From Candidatus Omnitrophota bacterium (GTDB lineage: Bacteria; Omnitrophota; Gorgyraeia; Duberdicusellales; Duberdicusellaceae), in assembly GCA_021163425.1 (NCBI GenBank), contig JAGGWS010000018.1:1-50344 (forward strand): a stretch of DNA of 50,344 bases, in the 5' to 3' direction. Both the position numbers and the translations under genes were made by a program. This document shows, piece after piece, positions 15,916 to 23,531 of the stretch (positions are counted from its first letter, which is position 1; every line of letters begins with the position of its first letter). The notes beneath the pieces are model-generated. The model had not been told where the DNA came from. It made no database searches and saw only the letters and a program-made list of their open reading frames with translations.

Positions 15916-18321
15916 ATGAGATTTGCGATTTTCTTCTTGGTTTTGTTAGGGCTGAGTTCTTTTTTTACTCTGGAAAGCTCAGCTGGCGAAGAAGAGGAAT
16001 TCTATACTGCTGAAAAAGCTTTTTCGGAAAATTTCTATGATGCTGCAATCAGTCTTTTTAATTCTTTTATTAAAAGTTACCCTCAAAGCCCCCGGAAAGA
16101 GGAGGCAAAATTATTTATAGCTAAGAGTTTCTTTTATAAGGAAGATTTTGAAAAAGCTAAAAAAGTTTTGTTAGAACTTTTAGAAGAAGGCTCTTCAGCT
16201 ACTATAAAGAGTTCTGCTCTCTACTGGTTGGGTGAGATAAGCTTTCAGGAAAAAAAGTACTCTCAAGCTGAAGCTTTTTTTAACCGGGTAGTTAAAGAAT
16301 TTCCTGGCGCCCCTCTTTACTTCTGGGCTAAATATTCTTTAGGTTTTTGTTTCTTAAAAGAAAACAGATTAAATCTTGCCCAAAAGTTATTTGAAGAGGT
16401 ATTAACTAAGTGTAAGGATAGTCAGATAAGAGAGAAGACTTTTCTTTCTTTAAGCAAGATTTATTATCAGAAGAAAGATTTCTCCCATCTTGGGGATTTG
16501 TGCCTATCTTGGCTAAAAGAGTATCCTGAGACTATCCATAAAGACTACGCCTATTATTATTTAGGAGAGGCAAGCTACTCTTCTAAAAATTACCCTTTAG
16601 CTATTAACTATTATAAGAAAGCCTTAGAAAGCTTAAAAGAAGAATCTTTAAGAGATGAGTTATATCAAAGTTTAGGCTGGTGTTTCTTAGAACAAGATGA
16701 TTTCCAGTCGGCAGAAAGTTATTTTTCTAAGATTGCCTCTGAAGAATTAAAGGTTTATTGTCTGGGCTCTTTTTATTATAAGAAAAAGGAGTACGATAAA
16801 GCTTATAATTTTTTTGATAAATTCCTGAGAAATTACCCCCAGAGTCCCTTCTTAATTAGAGCCTATATAGCCGGAGCTGATTCTCTATATAATTTAGGAA
16901 GGGTTAATGATGCAGTTTCTCTTTACCGGAAGATACTGGAAGGAAAGGAGAGATTAGACAACAAAATTTTAGAACAGGTTTATTACAATTTGGGATGGTG
17001 TTACCTTAAGCTTTCCGATTACAAAAAGTCGATAGAAATTTTCCAGAGACTTGTGAGCAGTTCTTCTAGTCAGATAGTTAAGATTAGTGCACAAATAAAT
17101 ATTGCTGATGTTTATCAGCAGGAAGGTAGATTCAAGAAAGCAATAGAATCTTATCAAGAAATTCTTAAGAATTTTCCCGATAACCTTTATTCTGACTATA
17201 TCCAGTTCCAGGTTGGGGTATGTTTGTTGAAAGAGGGAGATTTTGAAGCGGGTATAATTACTTTGGAAAATTTAACTAAGAACTTTCCTGATTCTCAATT
17301 CAGCTCTGAAGCAAGATATTATTTAGCTTTAGCCCAGAATAAGTTAAAGAACTTTGACCTTTCTATCAGGATTTTGGAAAAACTTTTAGAGGAAAAACTC
17401 CCTAAAAGAATTCTGGAAGAAGTTTATCTTTTGCTTGTTGAGAATTATATAGATAAGAAGGATTATTTTAAGGCTGTGGAGGTTCTTAAAGGTATTCCCA
17501 AGAAACTTTCTCAAGATTCAGAATTTTTGGAGAGAGTTAAAATTCAGGAAGCTTTCCTTCTTGCTAACCAGGATAAATATTTTTTAGCTAAAAAGAAGTT
17601 AGAGAGCTTTCTTAAAAAGCATCCTTCTTCTAAATTTAGAGACCGGGTGCTATTTTATTTAGGTAATCTCTATCATAAAGAGGAAAATTATCCTAAAGCA
17701 GAATTTTATTACCAGAATTTAATTAAGGATTATCCTCAAAGTAGATACTTAGCTCAGGCTCGTCTTAATCTCGCTCAAGTTTTATTTAGCCAGCAAGAAT
17801 TTAAAAAGGCTGAAGAGGTTTTGAGAGAAAATATTTCTGAGAAAAAAGAAGCTCTTCAGAGTAAACTCCTCCTTATAGAATTTAAAGTTTCTCAGGAAGA
17901 TTTTAGTTCGGCTCTTAAAATCTGTGATGAGTTAATAAAAGATTGTCCTGAATCTAAGAATTTCTTTTATTTCAAAAAAGGGGAAGTTTACCAGGAGAAA
18001 GGAGATTATTCTCAAGCTTACCAATGTTTTCTAAGGGCTAAAAGTTTAGCTCTTGATTCTCCTGAGCTTTATTTCTCCTTGGGTCTCAGCTTAGAGAAGA
18101 TGGGCTGTTTGGAAGAAGCTATTAAAAACTTCTTTGAGCTAATATATCTCTTTCCTCAGGAGAAGGAAGAGGTAGTAAAATCTTACTTGCGAATAGCTAA
18201 ATTATATGAGAGACTTAATAACATAGAGGAGGCTAAGAAAGCCTATCAGAAAGTAATAGCTCTGGGTGTAGAAGAAGCAAAGTATGCTCAGGAGAGGTTG
18301 AGAGAGTTAAGAGCTAAGTAG
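15916..18321 (+). CDS. exported tetratricopeptide repeat protein
   Basis: A large periplasmic TPR protein of 801 residues. Residues 1-23 form a signal peptide (MRFAIFFLVLLGLSSFF...SSAG). The rest is a long array of TPR-like helical hairpins with recurrent patterns such as YPQSPRKEEAKLFIAKSFFYKEDFEKA and ALYWLGEISFQEKKYSQAEAFF, resembling YbgF/CpoB and BamD-type repeats. It lies 28 bp upstream of a TolQ/ExbB gene, so it probably belongs to a Tol- or Ton-like envelope system, perhaps as a periplasmic scaffold. No Pal or TolB is present here. No catalytic domain is seen. Confidence 0.85.
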   Translation: MRFAIFFLVLLGLSSFFTLESSAGEEEEFYTAEKAFSENFYDAAISLFNSFIKSYPQSPRKEEAKLFIAKSFFYKEDFEKAKKVLLELLEEGSSATIKSSALYWLGEISFQEKKYSQAEAFFNRVVKEFPGAPLYFWAKYSLGFCFLKENRLNLAQKLFEEVLTKCKDSQIREKTFLSLSKIYYQKKDFSHLGDLCLSWLKEYPETIHKDYAYYYLGEASYSSKNYPLAINYYKKALESLKEESLRDELYQSLGWCFLEQDDFQSAESYFSKIASEELKVYCLGSFYYKKKEYDKAYNFFDKFLRNYPQSPFLIRAYIAGADSLYNLGRVNDAVSLYRKILEGKERLDNKILEQVYYNLGWCYLKLSDYKKSIEIFQRLVSSSSSQIVKISAQINIADVYQQEGRFKKAIESYQEILKNFPDNLYSDYIQFQVGVCLLKEGDFEAGIITLENLTKNFPDSQFSSEARYYLALAQNKLKNFDLSIRILEKLLEEKLPKRILEEVYLLLVENYIDKKDYFKAVEVLKGIPKKLSQDSEFLERVKIQEAFLLANQDKYFLAKKKLESFLKKHPSSKFRDRVLFYLGNLYHKEENYPKAEFYYQNLIKDYPQSRYLAQARLNLAQVLFSQQEFKKAEEVLRENISEKKEALQSKLLLIEFKVSQEDFSSALKICDELIKDCPESKNFFYFKKGEVYQEKGDYSQAYQCFLRAKSLALDSPELYFSLGLSLEKMGCLEEAIKNFFELIYLFPQEKEEVVKSYLRIAKLYERLNNIEEAKKAYQKVIALGVEEAKYAQERLRELRAK

Positions 18322-18349
18322 AAGTTATTTTAGGAAAGGAGGTTTAAAA

Positions 18350-18973
18350 ATGTGGAGTTTGCTTCTGAAAGGGGGAGCTTTTATGTGGCTTATAGTAATA
18401 TGTTCTATTTTTTCTTTAGCCATAATAATTGAACGCTTCCTTTATTTTTCGAAAATAAAGATAGATTCTCAAGAAGCTCTATCTAAAATATTAAACTACG
18501 TAAAACAGGCAAACTTTAAAGAAGCAATTCAGATTTGCGAAAAGAAAATCACCCCTCTTACTTATATGATTAAAGTGGCTCTTCTTAATTATGACCAACC
18601 CAAAGAGTTTATTAAGGAAGCTTTGGAGGAAGTTTCTTTGTATGAAGTGCCTAAACTGGAAAAAAATTTAAATTTTTTAGCTACTATAGCTCATATTTCT
18701 CCTCTCTTAGGCCTTTTGGGCACAGTAACCGGGATAATAAGGTGTTTCTATATTATTCAGGAAAAAAGTGCGAGTTTAGGAGCAGTCAATCCTGCTGATT
18801 TAGCTGGAGGTATCTGGGAGGCTCTCCTTACTACTGCTTTTGGTCTGGTAGTGGCAATTCCTTCTTTTATAGCTTATAATTATTTTGTAAGTAGAGTAAA
18901 TTACTCGGTTTTAGAAATGGAGAGGACTGCTTCAGAAATGATATCTCTCTTAACTGGGGGGGGAGACCTGTGA
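18350..18973 (+). CDS. MotA/TolQ/ExbB family proton channel protein
   Basis: Inner-membrane component that, with the ExbD/TolR partner, couples proton flow to envelope work. It has 207 residues and three membrane segments: near the N-terminus (MWLIVICSIFSLAIIIERFLYF), at IAHISPLLGLLGTVTGIIRCF and at ALLTTAFGLVVAIPSFIAYNYF. The SPLLGLLGTVTG motif and the following NPADLAGGIWEALLTTAFGL are diagnostic. The ribosome site gaaaggaggttt precedes ATG. The stop overlaps the next gene's GTG start. TolQ and ExbB cannot be separated by eye. Confidence 0.92.
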   Translation: MWSLLLKGGAFMWLIVICSIFSLAIIIERFLYFSKIKIDSQEALSKILNYVKQANFKEAIQICEKKITPLTYMIKVALLNYDQPKEFIKEALEEVSLYEVPKLEKNLNFLATIAHISPLLGLLGTVTGIIRCFYIIQEKSASLGAVNPADLAGGIWEALLTTAFGLVVAIPSFIAYNYFVSRVNYSVLEMERTASEMISLLTGGGDL

Positions 18974-19380
18974 AGTTTAGAAAATATCTGTTGAAGGAAG
19001 AATTTGGGCTTAAGGGTTTAGACATTGCCCCTTTAATAGATATAGTATTTATTCTTATTATTTTCTTTATGCTTACATCCAGCTTTATGGTTCAGCCCGG
19101 TATAAAGGTAGAATTACCTCAGACGGTGACCCAGAGTATCCTCCAGCCAGAAAGATTAAATATAATTATTTCTTCTGAAGATGTAGCTTATCTTAACGGG
19201 AGAGTGGTAACTAACAGAGAGCTGGAAGATTTTTTAAATAAAAATAAAGCTAAGGTAAAGTCAGTGTTTATAAAGGCAGACAGGAATTCTTCATTAGGAA
19301 GGGTAGTGGAAATCTGGGATATATGTAGAAAGGTAGGTCTTTCTTATGTAAATATAGCCACTACCTATGTTAGGGAATAG
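18970..19380 (+). CDS. ExbD/TolR family biopolymer transport protein
   Basis: Single-pass inner-membrane partner of the TolQ/ExbB homologue. It has a short cytoplasmic N-terminus, one membrane helix in PLIDIVFILIIFFMLTSSF with the conserved proton-path Asp, then a periplasmic domain of about 90 residues with the VFIKADRNSSLGRVVEIWDICRKVG pattern typical of this family. Length 136 is normal. Translation starts at GTG in a 4-bp overlap (GTGA) with the preceding stop, implying tight coupling. The 3' end overlaps the TonB-like gene by 14 bp. Confidence 0.92.
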   Translation: MKFRKYLLKEEFGLKGLDIAPLIDIVFILIIFFMLTSSFMVQPGIKVELPQTVTQSILQPERLNIIISSEDVAYLNGRVVTNRELEDFLNKNKAKVKSVFIKADRNSSLGRVVEIWDICRKVGLSYVNIATTYVRE

Positions 19381-19972
19381 ATTGTTAAAGTTCAGTTTCT
19401 TTTCTTTATTTCTTCATTTAGGACTTTTCTTTCTTATAACTCCTGTATTCTACTATTCTTCTGATTCTGAAATTGAACCGGTATTTCTGGGAAGATTTAA
19501 GGGGTTGGGAAGGATTTCTTTAGGGGAAAAGAGTCTTTATAATACTGATTTGTTTAGATGGCCTTTAGAGGATTTCCTTGTTAGTTCTCCTTCTAAGTTG
19601 TTTACTTATTTGAAAAAGATGAGTAAAGAATTTGTTATTTTAGAAAAAGAATTGCCCTTTTTAGAAGAAGAAGTCTTCTCTGGGGATAAGAATTTCTCTT
19701 TTTTTTATTACATAGAGACAAACAGGATAGAATTGGGAAGTTTTGAGAAGCTGGTTTCTTCTGAAGTAGACAGCTTTTTAAAGAAAGATTCTTCTCAAAA
19801 GATTAAATTAAGTCTGTTAATATCTCCTCAGGGAAGGGTGGTCTGGATAAAAGGTCTTGATTTTTTAAGCGATTTTCAGCTAGCTTCTCAGTTAGAATAT
19901 AAACTTAGAAATTTTTTATTTTCGGTAAAAGGAATTTATTATTGGAAAAATATAGAGATTGTGGTAAAATGA
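19367..19972 (+). CDS. TonB/TolA-like energy transducer (divergent)
   Basis: A 201-residue protein with one N-terminal membrane anchor (LLKFSFFSLFLHLGLFFLITPVFYY) and a C-terminal domain with SSQKIKLSLLISPQGRVVWIKGLDFL followed by a helix and a final beta strand (YYWKNIEIVVK). That matches the shape of the TonB C-terminal domain, but the proline-rich linker usual in TonB is absent. Position directly after TolQ and TolR homologues, with a 14-bp overlap, supports a role as the energy-transducing arm. The identity is inferred from architecture and context more than from sequence. Confidence 0.65.
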   Translation: MLGNRLLKFSFFSLFLHLGLFFLITPVFYYSSDSEIEPVFLGRFKGLGRISLGEKSLYNTDLFRWPLEDFLVSSPSKLFTYLKKMSKEFVILEKELPFLEEEVFSGDKNFSFFYYIETNRIELGSFEKLVSSEVDSFLKKDSSQKIKLSLLISPQGRVVWIKGLDFLSDFQLASQLEYKLRNFLFSVKGIYYWKNIEIVVK

Positions 19973-20205
19973 TAAAGGTTGAATTTTGCTGGTTTTTAGC
20001 TTTCTATGTAGGAGGGTATTTAGTTTTATTCTTCATTTGTTGGTTGAGAGAGAAAGTTTCTGGAGCAGAAGCCCGTTTCAGTATAGGTAAGAAATTTTTA
20101 AGGCAATGTAATATATGCACTCACACTTATTTTTTAAGTTATAATCTTTCGTTGAGTAGATGTCCTTTGTGCGGGAGTTTAAACAAAAAGACTGATAAGG
20201 GCTAA
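19969..20205 (+). CDS. membrane-anchored zinc-ribbon protein
   Basis: Unnamed small protein of 78 residues. It has one N-terminal membrane helix (FCWFLAFYVGGYLVLFFICWL), then a basic stretch and a treble Cys pattern CNICTHTY...CPLCGSL that looks like a zinc ribbon facing the cytoplasm. The track start at 19942 would put nine extra residues inside the previous gene; ATG 19969 gives a 4-bp ATGA overlap with the upstream stop and a natural membrane-protein N-terminus, so I prefer it. It may be an assembly or regulatory accessory of the Tol-like unit; no function can be assigned. Confidence 0.7.
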   Translation: MIKVEFCWFLAFYVGGYLVLFFICWLREKVSGAEARFSIGKKFLRQCNICTHTYFLSYNLSLSRCPLCGSLNKKTDKG

Positions 20206-20207
20206 AA

Positions 20208-20408
20208 ATGATTACTAAAATAGGTATAGTTGCTGGAGAAATCTGGCATTATCTGGATACTCATAAGAAAGTTAAACTATCTGAGCTTATCTCTGAATTA
20301 GGTTATAGTAGAGAAGTTATTCTGATGAGTGTAGGTTGGTTAGCCCGGGAGGGCCATATTATTTTAGAAGAAGAAGATTCTGATTTTAAGGTATTTTTAA
20401 GGAGGTAA
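20208..20408 (+). CDS. winged-helix domain protein (DUF2582-like)
   Basis: A 66-residue protein consisting of one winged helix-turn-helix: GEIWHYLDTHKKVKLSELISELG, then the hallmark VGWLAREGHI and a short beta wing. This pattern fits the DUF2582 family of small winged-helix proteins, of unknown target. It starts two bases after the zinc-ribbon gene and ends one base before the next start, so it is embedded in the Tol/pilus transition. A DNA-binding regulatory role is plausible but not shown. Confidence 0.8.
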   Translation: MITKIGIVAGEIWHYLDTHKKVKLSELISELGYSREVILMSVGWLAREGHIILEEEDSDFKVFLRR

Positions 20409-20409
20409 G

Positions 20410-20715
20410 ATGAAAAAGAGTGTAGCTTTAGTGATTGTCTGGGGCTTGGTTATTATAATAGCCTTACTATCTATAGGAGCGATCTATCTGATGGGGAATC
20501 AGACTTTTGTAGCTGAGCATAAGATAAGAAGATTAAGAGCTTACTATACGGCAAAGGCAGCACTTATTCATGCCTTAGAAGAATTAAGAAAAGGCAGGAA
20601 TCCTGATAATACTTCTATACCTTTAAACAAGATGCAGGCAGATATCAAAGTAAATCCTATAAGTCCTTATTCCGGATGTAAGACTGTTTCTGCAACTGTA
20701 GATTATTCTCATTAA
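20410..20715 (+). CDS. PilX/GspK-like minor pilin (short)
   Basis: The 101-residue product opens with a pilin-type hydrophobic helix (SVALVIVWGLVIIIALLSIGAIYLM) without the Glu5 found in most pilins, then the amphipathic helix RRLRAYYTAKAALIHALEELRKG. That pattern is characteristic of PilX and GspK proteins, which sit at pilus or pseudopilus tips. It is much shorter than GspK (about 300 residues), so either this is a reduced form or only the N-terminal part is kept. A ribosome site (aaggaggtaag) precedes ATG 20410. It is separated from the main pilus operon by a terminator-like hairpin and a new promoter. Confidence 0.7.
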   Translation: MKKSVALVIVWGLVIIIALLSIGAIYLMGNQTFVAEHKIRRLRAYYTAKAALIHALEELRKGRNPDNTSIPLNKMQADIKVNPISPYSGCKTVSATVDYSH

Positions 20716-20781
20716 TTCCCCCTTTTTTTGTCTTATCTTAATCTTACCTTATTAATTTAGTTTTTTTATCCTCAGCCGCAA

Positions 20782-20825
20782 TATATAGTATATTATTAAA
20801 CTTACTACTATATATAACTTTTTTT
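20782..20825 (+). terminator. possible AT-rich intrinsic terminator
   Basis: TATATAGTA (20782-20790) pairs with TACTATATA (20806-20814) over a 15-nt loop and is followed closely by seven T (20819-20825). The stem is weak because it is AT-rich, so this could instead be a regulator binding site between the two pilus units. Confidence 0.4.
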
Positions 20826-20848
20826 GAAAAAATTATATCATTTTATAC

Positions 20849-20877
20849 TTGACAGATATAAAATTTAATACTTAAAT
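20849..20877 (+). promoter_or_regulatory. predicted promoter of the pilus operon
   Basis: TTGACA (20849-20854), 17-bp spacer, TTAAAT (20872-20877). It sits 30 bp before the small HTH gene that leads the pilM-pilC run. Confidence 0.65.
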
Positions 20878-20908
20878 AAAAAAGTAGGTTAAAGTAAGAT
20901 GAGGTAAA

Positions 20909-21097
20909 ATGAAAAGAAAAAAATTCTCTTCCTTATTGAGTGTGGAGGAATTGGCTGAATATTTAGACCTTAAAAAGCAGACTATATATAATTGGTTGAA
21001 TGAGGGTAAGATTGTCGGATTTAAAATCGGTAAGGTCTGGCGATTTAAGAAGGAAGATATAGATAATTGGCTTAAAGAATGTAGAAAGAAAAAATGA
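20909..21097 (+). CDS. excisionase-type helix-turn-helix protein
   Basis: A 62-residue protein made of one MerR-like/AlpA-type HTH: LLSVEELAEYLDLKKQTIYNWLNEGKI, then the wing FKIGKVWRFKKEDIDNWL. This is the helix_turn_helix_17 or 'excisionase family' fold. Such proteins often accompany mobile elements, yet no integrase is nearby, and the gene overlaps pilM by 4 bp (ATGA) behind the operon promoter. A role as an autoregulator of the pilus operon is a reasonable inference. Confidence 0.85.
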   Translation: MKRKKFSSLLSVEELAEYLDLKKQTIYNWLNEGKIVGFKIGKVWRFKKEDIDNWLKECRKKK

Positions 21098-22614
21098 AGA
21101 AGAGATTAGGGATATACTTGAATTCAGAGGGAATAGCTTTTGCTGAGGCAGAAGGTAAGAATTTGTCTTCGTCAGTATTTCTTTCTTTTTCTTGTCTTTT
21201 AGAAGAAGGAAGAGGGTTTTCTGAGCTTAGTTCTACCTTAAAGATAGAAGCTCTTCTTCAAAAGGGGCTCAGAGAACTCAGGACCGACTTAAAAGAAGCT
21301 TATTTAGGATTTAGTGAAAAGGAGTCAATTTTTAGAGTATTAGAGCTTCCTTATATGAGTAAGAAGGAATTAAATCTGGCTTTGCCTTTAGAAGTGGAGA
21401 AGTATATCCCTTTTAGGATAGAAGAGATTTTCTGGGATTACCAGGAGAGAAGAGCTTTTCGGGAGAAGAAGATTAAGATTGCTTTTCTGGGAATGAAGAA
21501 GACTTTTTTAGAGGAGAGCCTTAAAGCGTTTTCTAATGTAGGAGTGAGGATAAAATCGGTTGAGAGTGGTCTTTTTTCTCTAATTGGTTTCCTCATACTC
21601 ATAGGAAAAATTCCTAAAAGATACAAAGATTTTGCAGTTTTTTCTTTTACTGGAGAAGAAGGGGAAATAGCTATATTCAGGGAAGGGTTTCCTTATTTTT
21701 CAAGATATATAAAGATTCCTTTAGCTTCAGAAGGTGAGCCGGATGTAAAAAAGATAGGGAAGGAATTGGAGATGACTTTAAAATACTACCAGGGAGAAGC
21801 AAAAGCTAGTAAATTAGAGAGACTTTTTATCCTGGGAGAAAGTTCTCTGGCAAAGAGCTGTCAGGAAGGAATTCAGGATTTAGGTGTTTCTTCAGAGAGT
21901 TTACCTTTAGAAGATGTTCTTACAGAGGGGAAAGTTGCTAATCTTTCTGAACTGAAAGCTTATTCTTTAGCTATTAGAGATTATCGGACAAAATCTTTAA
22001 AGTTTGATATTCTTAAAGAGAGGAGAGATGTTGTACCGGGAGAGGAGATAGCAGAGGTTTTAGTTTCTAAGGAAGTTCCTTTGAATTTTAAACCGCTGTT
22101 TTTCCTGTTAATAATTGGAGTTTTTATTGGGGGAAGGGTCTTTTTTGTTCAAATAAGTAAAGAAACTTCTAAAAGAGTTGAGATTAAAAAAATAGAAGAA
22201 GAATTAAAAGCTCTTCCTGATTTCCAAAAATTTGGTTCTCTTCCTTTAACTGAGCTTGAAGAAAGGGAATCCTATTTTAAGAAGGTTTTAGCTCAATTAA
22301 AAGAATATTCAGATATACCCAAGGATAATGCTGTCTTAATTGAGTTATTAAGAAGAAGTATAGCTGAAGGTATGTGGTTTAAAGAACTTAGCTTGAAAAG
22401 AGAAAGAAATCTTAAGGATTTATGCTTAGTTTTACAAGGTTATATATATTTGGGAGATGCCCAGAAAGAAAGAAATAGTCTAAATAAATTTATTACTAAA
22501 CTTAAAGAATCAGAATTTTTAAAAAGAAAGAAGATGAGATTAGCTCTGAATTCGGTTAGACAGAAGGAATTAGAAGGTTATAAAGTAACAGCATTTACTA
22601 TCGAGATTAGATAA
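21094..22614 (+). CDS. pilM: type IV pilus assembly protein, PilM-PilN fusion
   Basis: Inner-membrane platform component of type IV pilus or T2SS machinery. Residues 1 to about 320 form an actin-like PilM/GspL cytoplasmic domain (RVLELPYMSKKELNLALPLEVEKYIPF is diagnostic). A single membrane helix follows (FKPLFFLLIIGVFIGGRVFFV, about 329-349), then a coiled-coil and ferredoxin-like periplasmic part ending in a domain that resembles PilN. At 506 residues it equals PilM (about 350) plus PilN (about 180), and no separate pilN lies downstream. GspL has the same overall topology, so a T2SS-type GspL reading is possible. It is followed two bases later by pilO. Confidence 0.85.
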   Translation: MKKRLGIYLNSEGIAFAEAEGKNLSSSVFLSFSCLLEEGRGFSELSSTLKIEALLQKGLRELRTDLKEAYLGFSEKESIFRVLELPYMSKKELNLALPLEVEKYIPFRIEEIFWDYQERRAFREKKIKIAFLGMKKTFLEESLKAFSNVGVRIKSVESGLFSLIGFLILIGKIPKRYKDFAVFSFTGEEGEIAIFREGFPYFSRYIKIPLASEGEPDVKKIGKELEMTLKYYQGEAKASKLERLFILGESSLAKSCQEGIQDLGVSSESLPLEDVLTEGKVANLSELKAYSLAIRDYRTKSLKFDILKERRDVVPGEEIAEVLVSKEVPLNFKPLFFLLIIGVFIGGRVFFVQISKETSKRVEIKKIEEELKALPDFQKFGSLPLTELEERESYFKKVLAQLKEYSDIPKDNAVLIELLRRSIAEGMWFKELSLKRERNLKDLCLVLQGYIYLGDAQKERNSLNKFITKLKESEFLKRKKMRLALNSVRQKELEGYKVTAFTIEIR

Positions 22615-22615
22615 A

Positions 22616-23122
22616 ATGGAAAAGATTTTTAAGAGATATAAGAATTTTTTTCTAACACTGGGCATTCTATTTGTGCTGGGATTATTTTTAGTTAGGCTGT
22701 ATAATTTTTATGAGACAAGGATAGCTAATTACGACCGGGATATAGAGGAGCTTCGTCAGAAAATAGAACTGCTTAAGAGCATATCTTTTTATCAGAATAA
22801 ATTTTCCCAGATTAAAGGTAATTTTTTATCTTCAGATTCTTATACTTTTATTGATTTAGTTAGTGACTATGTCCGGAAGGCGGGTTTAGAAGTAGTTTCC
22901 ATAGAGCCTGAATCTAAGGTTTTCTATGAAGAGAAAGAAATAATTTTTCCTTTAGTTTTAAAATTGAGTTTGAAAGGAGGTTTCGATAATCTTCTTAATT
23001 TTTTAGAAATTCTTGATGAGGAAAAATTAAAAATTACAGTTTTAAGATTAGAAATAAGCGAAAATATTTCCTCAATAGCCTTGGAGATATTGGGACTGGC
23101 TTTAGAAGAAGTAAAATTATGA
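22616..23122 (+). CDS. pilO: type IV pilus assembly protein PilO-like
   Basis: A 168-residue bitopic inner-membrane protein: a short basic cytoplasmic tail, one membrane helix (FFLTLGILFVLGLFLVRLYNFY), a coiled coil (IANYDRDIEELRQKIELLK) and a ferredoxin-like periplasmic domain with YTFIDLVSDYVRKAGLEVVSIEP and LKGGFDNLLNFLEILDEE, matching PilO/GspM. It aligns the secretin with the cytoplasmic motor. It starts two bases after pilM and overlaps the next gene by 4 bp (ATGA), placing it firmly within the operon. Confidence 0.82.
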   Translation: MEKIFKRYKNFFLTLGILFVLGLFLVRLYNFYETRIANYDRDIEELRQKIELLKSISFYQNKFSQIKGNFLSSDSYTFIDLVSDYVRKAGLEVVSIEPESKVFYEEKEIIFPLVLKLSLKGGFDNLLNFLEILDEEKLKITVLRLEISENISSIALEILGLALEEVKL

Positions 23123-23472
23123 AAATTAGTTTTCTCACGATTCTTATCTTTTTACTGGCAGTAAATTTTTCTTTAGCCAGAGATCCCTTTAAAAAGATTT
23201 TACCCGAGAAGCCAGAATTTCGACTAGAAGAACCAACGGAATATTCTGAAGAGAAAATTGATTTCCAATCTTTAGAAAGTTTAAGAATTGAAGGAGTTTT
23301 TTGGGATATCCCTGTTCCTCGGGCTATAATAAATGGGAAAGTTTACAAGGAAGAAGACGTAATTGCCGAGGTAGGTGCTCAGATAACCAGAATTAAAAAG
23401 AATGAGGTAATTCTTATTTATAAAGATAGAGTTTTTATATTATCTCCAAAAAAGGAGGGAGAGATACAATAA
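23119..23472 (+). CDS. PilP-like periplasmic pilus protein
   Basis: A 117-residue protein with an N-terminal signal (MKISFLTILIFLLAVNFSLA), then DPFKKI and a compact beta domain (LRIEGVFWDIPVPRAIINGKVYKEEDVI) typical of PilP/GspC homology regions, which bind the secretin N-domains. The family's classic lipobox Cys is missing, so it is probably soluble in the periplasm. Position between pilO and the secretin supports PilP. It ends 59 bp before the secretin start, which has a strong ribosome site. Confidence 0.72.
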   Translation: MKISFLTILIFLLAVNFSLARDPFKKILPEKPEFRLEEPTEYSEEKIDFQSLESLRIEGVFWDIPVPRAIINGKVYKEEDVIAEVGAQITRIKKNEVILIYKDRVFILSPKKEGEIQ

Positions 23473-23531
23473 TTGTTTAACAGTAATAAGGAAAAGATTA
23501 GTTGTTGACAATTAACATAAGGAGGGAAAAA

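Noticed and set aside
20909-21097. Mobile element suggested by the excisionase-type HTH gene
   Set aside because: No integrase, att-like repeats or cargo; it is coupled to pilM in the pilus operon.
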